Below, in pieces: positions 29,775 through 40,626 of a stretch of DNA of 64,000 nucleotides. The notes under the pieces were generated by a model. The model worked only from the letters and a program-made list of their open reading frames with translations. It did not search any database and was not told the DNA's origin. The position numbers and the translations under genes were made by a program. Where the stretch lies: assembly GCA_032768795.1 (NCBI GenBank), contig CP136496.1, positions 1,426,001 through 1,490,000 of the forward strand, read 5' to 3'. How positions within the stretch are numbered: position 1 is the first letter of the stretch; every line of letters begins with the position of its first letter. This DNA comes from Tremella fuciformis (taxonomy: Eukaryota; Basidiomycota; Tremellomycetes; Tremellales; Tremellaceae).

Positions 29775-31934
29775 ATGTCGTCCCTCGGCTCAAGCCAGCT
29801 CAACGGCCACGCCGGCGGCTCAAGGCCTACCGTCAAGCGAGGCAGCTCTACACCTCCTCGACGAGCATCACACTCCAGCTCCCCCGTCACCGAGTACGCA
29901 CCGCCCATCGAGTCGCCCTTCTACTCGCCCGGCGCATCCGCATTCGACTTTGGCGCGCTGCCGGGCTCGGCGCTGCAGCGCAAGCGCGCCCGGCGCGGGC
30001 TGACATTTGCCGAGGTGCAAGAGACGGGAGTCATCTCCGGCGAGGAGAAGAGCAGGCTGTTCGACGAGCTCGGTCTGGAGCTGGACGAGACGAGCATCGG
30101 CAAGATGCCGCGCAAGGTCCGGCCGTATTATCGGTATTTGGCGACGCTCAAGGAGCACTACGAGGAGGTGGACGGGCTGCTGTCGGGCGAGCTGCCGAGC
30201 AATATCGCACATTCTTTCGCGCCAACGAGGGGCAAGAGCTATACTCGACTTTTGGGAGATCTGGCAGAAGAGGTGGACGGCGAGGAGGAGCAGCCGCACT
30301 TCCCGTCGTGGCTGCGGCGCGGCAGTGCGTGGAATACGAGAGATAAGGGGAGTAACGGTACGGAGAATGGACATGCTGCTGCCGAGGAAGAAGGGGAGCG
30401 ACAGGCCCTTTTGCCCGAGGAGAGGGAGAGGAAGAGGGAGCGTATAGCACGGCTAGCCCTCAATGGTGAGCTGAACCATCTAGGTGCTGAGCGATTGCTG
30501 ACGTGTAGTCAACACAGTTGTCAATGTGCTGCTTGTCGCTGCCAAGGGCGTCGCCGTCCTATACTCGAGTTCAATATCGCTCACGGCATCGCTGGTCGAT
30601 TCGGCGCTGGATCTACTCAGCACATTTATCATACTTGGAACGAGCTGGGCTATCGGGTTGCAAACAGACAAGCACTTGGTGCGTAGCGATCACTTCAAGC
30701 CAAGTCGGCTAATGGCAGTTCCCAGCAGGCAAGAGACGGTTCGAGCCACTCGGAGTGGTTGGTTGTCCCAAGTTCACGTGGAACCCGGGAAACCTTGGAC
30801 TGATCCGCAGCTGATCTTCTCGGTGGCGATGATCGCTTCGTTCGTACAGGTCTTCATCGAGTCATTCGAGAGGGCACGCGCCCCGGCAAGCGGCGATGTG
30901 GTCGACTTGTCCAGGGTAGGGATAGCGTGAGCCTCCCTCCCGAGGCTTGATAGCCCGAGTCGTGGCTGACGCCTCAGGACAATGTTAGCCACCATCGGCG
31001 TCAAGGCAGTCATGTAGGTCGTTGTGACCCAGCGGGGTATCACGCTGACACGCAGCTGGGTATGGTGCTCCCGTATCCCCTCGTCAGGCGTCCAGGCCCT
31101 CGCCCAAGACGCAGAGAACGACGTGTGGTTCAACGTCATGTCCCTGGCATTCCCCGTACGTCAGAGTCCCCTGTCCCTGGGGGTTAGGTGGGGCTACGCC
31201 GACGCGCAGTTCATCGGCTCGGCCCTCAAGTGGCGCCTCCTCGACCCGATAGGCGGCATGGTGCTCTCCACCTACATCATCGTCGAATGGGTCAAGACGC
31301 TCCTCTCAAACTTCGCCAATCTCAGCGGCAAGACCGCGTCCAACGACCACCTCACGCGCGTCCTGTACCTCGTCTCGCGCTTCAACCCGGTCCTTGAGAT
31401 CGGCGATGTCGAGTGTTACCATGTCGGCGACGACCTCATCGTCGAGGTGGATGTGATACTGCCCCGCAGCTCCACGCTGCATTTTGCGCACGATGTGGGC
31501 GAGACGATCCAGTGTGTCCTGGAGAGCCTCGATGGGGTCCTCAGGGCGTATGTCCAGTACGTCCGCTCGTCTCTTTCTCCTTTGTCATACGCTGTGCTGA
31601 GACGAACAGCTGCGATTATTCTTCGTCGAACCCGTGAGCTCTACCCCTGAATCGTTTATGCCCTACGCCTTCCACCTTTGTTGTGTCTCTGGTGGGCACG
31701 GCAGTGCTGACAAGCAGGCTGCAGCATACCGCTCGACAGGCCCCGAATCGAGGACAAGACGCCATAGCCACAGCGTCCACGTCCGACTCGGACGAACGCA
31801 CGCCCACACAGCGCAGCATCCTCAATGCTGGCGGACACCACATCCCACATCCCGACGGCCTCGGCGTAGACCTCGTAGATACAATAGGGGACCTCGTGAC
31901 CAGCCCGAGCGAGATCCCAAAGCAGGTCGAGTGA
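29775..31934 (+). CDS. Cation diffusion facilitator, manganese type
   Basis: Metal/proton exchanger of the CDF family. ATG at 29775; about 230 N-terminal residues are cytosolic, with a conserved block (RRGLTFAEVQETGVISGEEK, IGKMPRKVRPYYRYLATLKE). After an intron comes the membrane domain: NTVVNVLLVAAKGVAVLYSS, then SISLTASLVDSALDLLST. The TM2 DxxxD (VDSALD) rather than HxxxD, together with LLDPIGGMVLSTYIIVEW in TM5, is the signature of the Mn branch (MTP8-11 like). Cytosolic C-terminal domain: HLTRVLYLVSRF, VEVDVILPRSSTLHFAHDVG, ending after two introns with HCDYSSSNP and a Ser/Asp-rich tail, stop 31934. Membrane location (vacuole or Golgi) is inferred from relatives. Convergent with TSR4, 55 bp apart. 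Confidence 0.88.
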
Positions 31935-31989
31935 CTGAGGATGCATCACTGTCGGCGATACAACACGTGCATGCTAAAAGAGTGACTGA

Positions 31990-33359
31990 TTATGCTGCTG
32001 CGTGGACTACAGATGCTAGTGATTGCTGCTGTGCCTCTGGCAGGGGACCCAACGACAGGGCGCCCTCCCACTCCACCCCGACCCACTCTTCTTTCCACCC
32101 CTCGCAGTCGGCCTCGCAGCCAAAGACAAGCACGCTGCCCCACTCCATCTCAGACGCCTCACCCTCGACTTGGCCAGCCTCACCGGCCGCAAGCCGCGCG
32201 AGCTCTTTCTTCCGCTCGTCTTCGGTCTGCTTTGTCTTGCTTCTGCTTTTCGATCTTTCCCCTGTGGTGGAGAGAGAGTCGGGCGACAGGATGGAGATGA
32301 GACTAGGCACGAGCTGCATCTCAAACACCCGCTTGGCGCCACACGCACAACGCGGGACGGGCGACGGGTCGTAGTATGCCGTCAGGTCCAGGTCGTCTTC
32401 GTCCTCAGGCCGTGAGGGGATGGGCGCTTTCGGGAAGAGCTTTTTGAAGAGGTCCGACTGGCCCGAGTACGGCAGAGGACAGCCGCCGAGCTCGTAGCGC
32501 AGCACTTGGCTGCGTCCATCTTCGGCCGCCTCTAGCCGCCGGACGTACTTGTCGAACACCTCATCCACTCCTTTCCGAAGCAGCCGCTCCCACTGCTCGT
32601 CCTTCCATGACGGATCGGCATTGTCATCCTCGTCCTCCGAGTCCGAATCCACTTCCATCGACGGCGGCGCGAGGTACTCGCCGATCGTGGAGAGGTACTG
32701 CGGAGGTTGGTATGCCGGAAATGGGGGAGCGAGGGATTTCGAGCTGGATGCTACTGGTTGTGGGGACGATATGGACAGAGACGAAATGTCAGGAGGTGTC
32801 TGCGTTGCGGGTACGGGTGAAGGGCCGCCGAAAAGAGGTTGCGAGCTGCCGAAAAGACCACCCGTTGCTGCTGAACCGTTCATCTAGCCTGTCAGCTTGG
32901 CCTCGAGATGACAATAGGGTAGCTGACAGAGAACGGATTCTGCCTCGCTCGCTCCCTCTCTGCCGCACGCTCCGCCTCTTCCCTCGCCCGTCGCTCCTCG
33001 ACATCCCGCACGTACTCTTCGTTCCGCTTTGAGGCCCGGAACGCCCGCACACTGCCGTCCTTGCGCTGGCAAGACGGCCGTGCACACGCAAAGACATAGA
33101 CGGTGCGGTCATTGGTGCCTCCCTCAGGAGGACAGTAGACCTGCACGAGCAGCGGTATGGGCTTTTGGCACAGCGAGCAAGTGACAGATCCGGGAATGCC
33201 CTCGATCGGGGGGAAAGAAGGGTAGCCGCCGATGAGCGATATCAGCGGCGAGGTGAGGTCGGCATGGCCTGCAGGGACAGGTCCGTCAGGCAGAGCAAGG
33301 AGGACATTCGAGTCGGGCAAAGAAGAGGATGACGATCCTGCCGGCGAGCTGGGCGACAT
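31990..33359 (-). CDS. TSR4: PDCD2-family ribosome biogenesis factor TSR4
   Basis: Tsr4/PDCD2 is the dedicated chaperone of ribosomal protein uS5 and is needed for 20S pre-rRNA processing. ATG at 33359 gives a Ser-rich start, then PLISLIGGYPSFPPIEGIPG and VTCSLCQKPIPLLVQVYCPP, FACARPSCQRKDGSVRAFRA (paired Cys zinc-binding), a Glu/Arg-rich helix, and after an intron a disordered FG/Ser/Pro stretch. The PDCD2_C domain follows: QVLRYELGGCPLPYSGQSDL, CACGAKRVFEMQLVPSLISI and WGSVLVFGCEADC. The intron uses a GTCAGC donor at about 32930 and a GACAGGCTAG acceptor. Stop 31990. Length near 420 residues is usual for fungi. Confidence 0.9.
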
Positions 33360-33659
33360 GTCGCTGGGGAGAAGACTACAGGTCAGCCGTTTGGAAGCGA
33401 CATCGTATGGGTTGAGGTATAGGAGCGAGTCAGATAAATGTTGCCAAACAGAGTGGGTATCGGCATCGCCCGCCAAGCTCCCCTTCAACTCGCTCGACTC
33501 CCGTGCCCTCTCATCCGGCTCGTCCGACACCAAGACGGTGCCGTCAGAACAGGACGAGAGGAAGAGCCGAGGAGGATGAGAGACATGACGGGTTAGGTCT
33601 CGTCATCGGTATCATCACTCTCGCTGTCGTTGGGGGGAGATAGCTGTATCAGACACTCA

Positions 33660-34560
33660 CGCAGTGCGAGGGGGGTCCTCGTCGCTACCTCTGGAGCCCT
33701 TGGAAGTTGAGATGGGAACAGAAGTTAGGAAATCTGGGTGAACATGAAATTTGAAGCGGCTCGTGCAGGAGACACTTCGCCAAAAAGTCCACGTCATCAG
33801 CGTAGCTCTTACGGGGCGAATTTCTGCGGGTGTCCCTGGAACGAAAACGGTAAATGGGGGAATTAAATAAGAAAATTCCGGCCATTCTGATTTCATCAGC
33901 ACAATCCTAATATGCATTGTGTCCTTGCCAAATTGCCTTTCATCAGAGAATAAAGATCTATGCATGAGGCTGATGCATGGAATGATCTCTGTAGCAGAAC
34001 CAATCGCCTACATAGCTACTGCCATACCCTGCCCTATCATTGCACCAAAATGGTTACAATAGCGCAAGTCTGACAAGACTGCAATAGGCTTGCCAGGTGG
34101 CAGCTGTGACATAGCCCCTGTGACCAGCTTGGCATGCCTATGATCATCTGATCAGCCTAGCATGCCCAACAAGCACTTGCGCATCTCTTGATGAAGTGCT
34201 TTAGCTTGCAACTAATCAATGTTCTACAGTACATCCGGCTTTGCCGGATGCTTGACCCGTAAGGGCTGCGATGGCTGCGCCGCTAGGCGCAAGGGGGGGT
34301 CTTGGGGGGGTGTCCCACCCCCCCATGTCTAACGGAACCAAAGAACAAGGAATTGCATTAGGTTTTCCAAATTGCCTGAGAACCAATAACTTGAATACCT
34401 GATTAGAAATTCAGAGCTAAAAAAGAATTGAAATAACGAGCTACGCCCTATCGCGCACTTTCCTGCACGATCTACCTAGTGCCCCTTCTGCCTTCACAAA
34501 CGACTGCATGGTGATTATACCTATGGTTTCTTCTGCTGGCTCGGTTTGCCTTTTATGTAT
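33660..34560. other. AT-rich island with three GC hairpins, no gene
   Basis: The stretch between the TSR4 upstream region and the carboxypeptidase 3' end differs from its surroundings: visibly richer in A and T, no credible coding frame (a 102-codon minus frame at 33657-33965 has no recognisable content). Near 34232-34325 are three perfect inverted repeats in a row: 8-bp stem at 34232-34239/34243-34250 (loop TTT), 6-bp stem at 34276-34281/34286-34291, and 10-bp stem at 34303-34312/34316-34325 with seven-base G and C runs. AT-rich DNA with GC-hairpin clusters resembles fungal mitochondrial DNA; a nuclear copy of mitochondrial DNA or a non-autonomous element are both possible. Confidence 0.5.
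34232..34325. repeat. Cluster of three perfect hairpins
   Basis: CATCCGGC/GCCGGATG with a TTT loop, TGCGCC/GGCGCA with a GCTA loop, and TGGGGGGGTG/CACCCCCCCA with a TCC loop, within 94 bases. Flanked on both sides by AT-rich sequence. Confidence 0.9.
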
Positions 34561-34624
34561 ATACTCTTCTGCTATCTACAACGCCTGCTCCTCGTCCGTC
34601 CCGCTAGCCCCTCGCGGTACTCGA

Positions 34625-36490
34625 CTAGAGCTCGTCGACGTGACCCAAAAGCCACTCGAGGTGTCGGTACGACGACTGCGGCTGGTACATGGGCTGCATG
34701 TGACCCGACCTGGTCATCAGCGACTGCAATTACACGACGGCAGAGTAGCGGCTCACTGGAAAGTCTCGGCCCACATGAGACCTCGCTCATAGTGCTGGAT
34801 ACCCATGACACCCTGAGGTCCATCAAAGCCGGCGTAGCCGCTGTCGATGAAGGCCTGGGTGTACAGCAAGTCAGGAATGCCGATGGTGATGGGCTGGTTG
34901 GGCTCGGTCTGGAAGCCGAGCTTGCCGCCCCAGGTCATGTTCTGGATTGAAGCGAGGGTGCCGGCGGTGATGATGACCATGTCGTAGTCACCGTTACCGA
35001 CGAGCACACGCTGCGTGGCGTCAATGACCTGAGGGAGGACCTTCTGGATGGGGTCGAGCGACGTGTCGCCCTCCATCTGGGGCCCAGAGTCGCCGCCGAC
35101 AAAGACTGGGCCCGCGCACTCCATCCAGTTGACGTAGTCAGGCGCGTGCAGCGCGGCCTTGACGTCAGATCGGTTGAAGTAGATTTCTGCGCCGGGCGGG
35201 ATGTAGAACAGGTCGCCGGGGAAGCCGAGGACGTCGTACAGGAGCGGGCAGGCGGTGTTGACCTCGTAGATGTCAAAGCAGGGGTTGATGGCGGACACGG
35301 CTTCGATAGCGAGATCGAGAATGTCGCACGTCACGTTGGAGCTGCCCGAGTTGCCGCTGATGGGTGACGCCTGGTCGTTGGAGAAGTTGAAGAAGGTCGT
35401 CGGCATGTTTTGAGTGGGAGGGTACTTGTTAAAGTACTGAGGGTTAGCGTCCGTACCATTCCAACGAAAGGAAAACTCACAGTGTCGATGAAGTCGGCGT
35501 AGCCACAGTCCTCGTGGATGGACTTAAGGGTGGCCATGAACGACTCGTTAAAGTTGAACAGCTGCTGGTTCGCTTCGATGAACGGGTACGTCGGGATCTC
35601 CTCCTGGACCGTGTCAAACTCGCCGATGCAAGGGTCGTAGACGAGTGCACCAGAGAGGTTGTAGTACTGGGTGTCGTTGGCATCCAGCATGGCTGCCGAG
35701 ATGTATGGCACGTATCGGCCGGCGTACGACTCGCCGGTCACGTAGATCTTGTAGTTGGAGATGTTGAACGCGGTCTCGAAGTTCTTGAAGAACTTGATGA
35801 AGTCTTGGGCGATCTCTTCCTCGGTCGTGGCCTTGGGCGTACCGATGGAGAAGCCAGTCCCGATGGGCTGCTCGACCCTGCGCATGAGCATTGATGTGAG
35901 GACATACAGAAGGAAGGACTCACCACAGCATGTTGGTCAAGTTGGTCCACGCGTACGGGTTCTCGTACGGCTTGTACGTTCCCGGGGGCCAGATGAAGCG
36001 ACCGTTCTCCTGGAAGAAGCCCTCGAGCGAGGAGCATCCAGGACCGCCGTTGAGCCAGATGGTGACCTCGTCAACGGGGGCGCCGGTGGTGGGCTGGAAG
36101 ATGAAGAAGAGGGCCTCGGACGTGTTGCTGTAGTCGATGGGGATCAAGCCAGAGTAGAACTCGCCCAGGTCAAAGTCGACCTCGGGGAGGGAGGACACGA
36201 AGAACTCTGCGAATCAGTGTATACACTAGAAAGCGGGGCGGAGACTCACGCTCGGTCTGGTTGTTGCGGTACCTGTAAGACGTGGTCGAGTTGTCGCTGG
36301 AAGTCGAGTTGTCCGCCCGCCCCAGGAGGGTGTTGAGATGTTCACGGGCGGCGAGCTCGTCTGCCAGCGCCTGACGTGCGCGGTGAGCAGCAGGCTTGTG
36401 CACCTGCAGACCACCTCGCTGTCTGGCGTCGACGCCGATGCCGAGCGTCAGGCCCAGCAGCGCAACGGCTTTGAATGCCGAAGACCACAT
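34625..36490 (-). CDS. Secreted serine carboxypeptidase (peptidase family S10)
   Basis: Removes C-terminal residues from peptides at acid pH, in the vacuole or outside the cell. ATG at 36490; [22 protein letters not shown] is a signal peptide and the Arg-rich following stretch looks like a propeptide. Then [38 protein letters not shown] (substrate-binding), [14 protein letters not shown], the catalytic serine in [36 protein letters not shown] (catalytic Asp loop), and the catalytic histidine in [20 protein letters not shown], which lies in a short last exon after a GTGAGC intron. Stop TAG at 34625. Several N-glycosylation sequons (NST, NTS, NLT, NIS). Introns: about four. No GPI-type tail, so free secretion or vacuolar targeting. 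Confidence 0.94.
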
Positions 36491-37839
36491 CTTTTGCTAT
36501 GGGTGGCGGTCAGAATGCAATGTCAGTTTGGGAGGGGCGGTGACATCCTCTTGGTTTATATACGGACGGGATCGCCCGATCTCCTTCCGTGTCATGGGGC
36601 TGATGGGGTGATGGGGTGATGAACCATGAGCCATGGACCAGCGTGGTGAGCGTGGTGAGAAAATGATCGTGTTGCTGATGGTGATGGAGTGTACCGCATG
36701 GTCCCGCACAGGCGCACAGGCAGTCCGAAGGGAAAGAGATAACAGACCAGCCGACAACATGACTTTTCCAGGAAACACCACGGACCAGGCACAACCTGAC
36801 CAGACCCACACATACGCCGTCACCGGCAGTGGAGCCCATCATCCGGCCGATCTTATCCACACACACGACACGGACCTACACACACACAGACCAGGGAGAG
36901 AGGCCCAAGCGAGAGAAGCACAGACCATGGTCAATGTCATGCCGGACCAAGCCGGTCGTAGCAGATCCAGCTGACAGTAAGAGGGCAGTCGGAGGGCTGA
37001 TGTATAACTCACCATGTTGCCTCTTTGCCTCTTTGCCCAAAAGGGGAGTCACCTCTCCACTAGGCCGAACCGAAAAACCGACAGATCGTCTTATCAGCTC
37101 GCTTGACGCCCCCAGTTCCTCACTAGCGTCATCTGGACCACATGTTGCGCATGTTGCGCTTCAAGGACCCACGCGGGTTACACGAGCGCACCATCTTGCC
37201 AAGTGGACCGTCCAAGAATAGACATTCCTCGCTGGGCGTTGACAGTCGCCATTCGCCCGCTGACCATTGCAGCACACGACCATGGCAATCCGATCATCAC
37301 TGCTATCACACAGCTGCGTCATCCGAAAAGCACGGACATGACCACGTGTCAGATGGAGCTAGCAGCTTGACAGGCCTATCGCTTCAGTCTGTGCTCGAGC
37401 CTATGTGCGGACTCCTGACGCGGCTGCTTTTAAGGGCGGAACAATCGCTGAAGTCCCTTTGGTTGCAAGGCGGTGCTGTCTTGACCTTGCCTTTCAGCCT
37501 CTGACGGCCGTAAAGAGCATAACGCTTGCGCAGGAATACAACGAGACGGGACAGCCGAGGGAGGCACGCCGAGCATGCACAAAGACAAAAGCAGAGTCGG
37601 CAAGGCGGCGGGAAGACCATCGGAAGGGTCATGTCGTGACAGCTGACGCGGGGGTTTGCGGGGGTGGCAAAGCTGGACGGGAGAGGCTTGCGCCGCATCG
37701 TCAGTCCGTCCACCAAGTTGCATGGATCAAAGGACCTCCTCGCTCTTCCCATCGCTCCTCTTCCTCCCCACCCACAGACTCTTCTCTGTACCCCACGGCT
37801 TTGCTGCGACATCTTTTCCTGCCCAGTGAGCCGCCCACG
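36491..37839. promoter_or_regulatory. Divergent region between carboxypeptidase and GH17 glucanase
   Basis: 1.35 kb without a supported gene. Contains GATGGGGT tandem units at about 36600-36620, alternating CA/AC repeats at about 36845-36895, and a C/T-rich stretch just upstream of the GH17 start. Must contain both promoters. Confidence 0.4.
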
Positions 37840-40045
37840 ATGCCACCGGTCGAGCAAAGATACACCCCGGTGCCGGGCTTCGAACATCTCTCGAGAGATT
37901 TCGAACGCTACAACACTGGACTGAGAGACAGCGCAAGTAGTAATGGTGAGTGTCGTAGTGCCGCCGAATCTCGAGTCTGAAACGGTCGTCTGGCTAGCGT
38001 CACTTCGTGCCGGGTCCGCGACAGGATCCAGGGGTTGCCTAACCGTGCTGGTCGTCATGATGGCCGAAACGGTCGAGACACACCTTTCACCTGAGGGCGG
38101 TGATATCTCCAAATAACTCTGCCCTACCTCTTTTCATACCGTTGCTGCTCGACCTTTCTTGATCACGAACCGTTTCAACAGCAGCTGTGCTGACTGACAT
38201 TCAGCTCGATCGCAGAGCTACCACGACCCTTCTTCTTCGCCGCCCGCCGTGAGTACATGCTTGCTACCGCCCGCGCTCCCTTGTGCTAAGCAGCAGGGCT
38301 CCCGCCTTGCACGCTCATCTCTTTCTCAACCTTACTCCGACTACACTCCTTACGAAAACCCCTACGAGCCTCCGCAGCCACAACGAGGAGACTCGGATTA
38401 CTCGTACAAGGATCTACCCGCCGTAGGAGCTTCGGCCGCAGCAGCAGGAGCAGGAGCGGGCGTCGCAGCAGGTCGCTCAGCAGCAACGTCCAATATGCCG
38501 ATGGCAATGGCTCCAGGCGTGTCGCACGCAACTCATGGCGGAGAGGGGTACCAGAACCTTACTTCCGAATCATACTGGCCTCAGCAGGATCAGCAACAGG
38601 GGTACTCCGCTACGCCCGCCCCTCGGTCGGGGAAAAAGAAGTGGTGGATCATCGGCGGGTCCGTTGTTGCCGTCTTAGCTGTCATCGGCATCGTCGTTGG
38701 CGTCGTCGTCAGCCAAGTGAGCAAGAGCAAATCGAGCAGCAGCAGCAGTTCTTCGAATGACAGTACCAACGGTACGACCTCATCGAGCTCCAGCGATCCG
38801 AGCAATTTTGAGAAGAACAGCAATCTCCATCAAAGCTTCTGGGGAATTGCTTACACGCCGAATGCAAGTGATCCCCAAACGGCATCATTGCACTGCTGAC
38901 TGGCAGAACACGCAGTTGCCATGGTGTGGGGCGACGCAAGCCGATGTCAACGCCGATATGCAGGTGCGTTATTCGAGCTCCGTTTGCAGCTAACGCTGAC
39001 TCATAGATCCTCTCACAGCTCACTACTCGTCTGAGGCTATACGGGGCGAACTGCAACACGACAGCTTTAGTCCTCCAAGCCATTCAGGATACCAAAGTGA
39101 ACGTGACCATATGGCCAGCTGTCTGTGCGTACTCCCTCGTTGCTCAGGCTTGGTGCTCATAAGCAGATGTCGACTCGAACGAGACCGCATACGACAACCA
39201 AGTTGACGCAATCAAGGATGCTCTGGCAACATATGGTACCGACAACATTGAGGGTGTTAGTTGTGCTTCGGTCATGTCTCTTCTGCTGCTGACGAGCAGA
39301 TCATCGTCGGCAATGAGTACATCCTCGACACTGCCGGATCAGCCAGTAACACCTCGTCCGCCTACACAGCAGCTGCAAAGACCATCATCACGAAGGTGTC
39401 TGACGTGAAGACCCAAATGTCGTCGTGGAATCTCGACAAGACCCTTCCTGTAGGGACTTCGGACGCCGGTTCTATCCTTTCGACTACGCTGGCCGAAGGC
39501 ATTGACTTTTACATGGCCAACGTGCACCCGTACTTTGGCTCTGTAGCCATTGACGATGCGGCGACATGGACAGAGGACTTCTACACCGACTATGATGCTG
39601 TGAGTGGAGTTGCGCATCTCGCGCCAGTATGGACGGTATGGCTCACAGGCAGTCCGTTGCCGCAACCGCTTCGAACAGCCCTGACACATACATTGCTGAG
39701 ACCGGCTGGCCTACCAAATCGGACACCACTGAAGATGCCACCGACGGAGCAGGTTCCCCTCAAGGTGATGCCAGCGTGGCCAACCTGCAAAGTGAGAGCT
39801 TGAACGCCCTTAAGGTCGGAGCTCATGTCCAGCTTTCCTCGATACCTTTGTCTGCGACGCCAACACTAAAGGTACAAAATACTTCTTGTGAGTGTTCCGC
39901 TCCTTCGGACGAGTGAAATTGAGTCGTCAGCTTTGAGGCCTTTGACGAACCGTGGAAGTCTATATATGGCGGTGTGGAGCCGTACTGGGGATTATTCGAC
40001 TCGGATCGCAATCTGAAGAACTTGACGATCCCAACGTGTTCATGA
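37840..40045 (+). CDS. GH17 endo-1,3-beta-glucanase, type II membrane protein
   Basis: Cell-wall glucan-remodelling enzyme. ATG at 37840 ([20 protein letters not shown]). The N-terminal 180 or so residues are cytosolic and disordered ([20 protein letters not shown]), then [19 protein letters not shown] and on form one transmembrane helix, followed by a Ser-rich linker ([15 protein letters not shown]). The catalytic domain starts at [10 protein letters not shown] and includes [18 protein letters not shown], the acid/base glutamate in [17 protein letters not shown], and the nucleophile in [12 protein letters not shown]; it ends [13 protein letters not shown] and [17 protein letters not shown]. 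Both catalytic glutamates are present. About ten exons; stop TGA at 40043-40045. No signal peptide: the membrane helix acts as anchor, as in the fungal Scw/Btg subgroup. Confidence 0.92.
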
Positions 40046-40626
40046 TGCTTCGTACTGTTCTTGATCTACGCAGAATTACGGACAATGCGTGTCATGTTGT
40101 TATTATTTTCGAGCATGCATCGCGCATACACTGGCTTCCTTCGGTGTCCGGTCCGCGATCCGTGCTCTGCCAGTTATGAGGTGTGGTTTCACCGCATGTC
40201 CGCTCCGCTGACACTGCCCCTCATGGTCTGCGGGAAATCTGGGCTCAGCCACGTCGGTCGTCCTCTCTAAGACGAAAGCAACTTTGGGCCGGCGGCGAAA
40301 TAAATACCATCGCCGGACCGCGGACCGAGCGTCCGATCGCAGCGGTTCGGTTGCGGCTGCGGACTGTACCGCACAGCAAAACGCCTGAACCCAGGGTGGG
40401 AACCATGAAGGTGAGGACCGGTTGAACACGGTTAAACTCGTCACATATTGCCGCTCCCAGGAAGAGAAACCTATCTAATCGCTTCTATGGTCACGACGAA
40501 TGGTCTGGACCAATGACGCGGGCTGATTCAGCGGCACAGCGCGCCATGGGTGACTGGATCCACTCACAAAAATTCATTCTGACTGGCTTCTTACTCTTTG
40601 CAGATCCTCAGAGTGGCCGCTTCACA
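40046..40626. promoter_or_regulatory. Upstream region of the MFS transporter
   Basis: About 580 bp between tandem genes. Around 40310-40380 lies CG-rich sequence with several CGG/CCG triplets, as used by zinc-cluster regulators, but spacing is irregular. No gene seen. Confidence 0.3.

Noticed and set aside
30007..30447. 146-codon Arg/Ser-rich plus-strand frame and antisense frames over the CDF gene
   Set aside because: Overlap the well-supported CDF N-terminal exon in other frames; Arg-rich translations are typical of the wrong frame in GC-rich genes.
34253..34325. Hairpin cluster read as a bacterial-type terminator or as evidence of contamination
   Set aside because: Flanked on both sides by clearly eukaryotic intron-bearing genes; there is no poly-T run after the hairpins, so an intrinsic terminator is not supported.
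35514..36336. Plus-strand frames opposite the carboxypeptidase
   Set aside because: Shadows of the strongly biased S10 gene; no independent motif.
36845..36895. CA-rich repeats as a possible CRISPR or telomere-like array
   Set aside because: Only short alternating CA units, no spacer structure and no TTAGGG-type repeat; a plain microsatellite-like tract.
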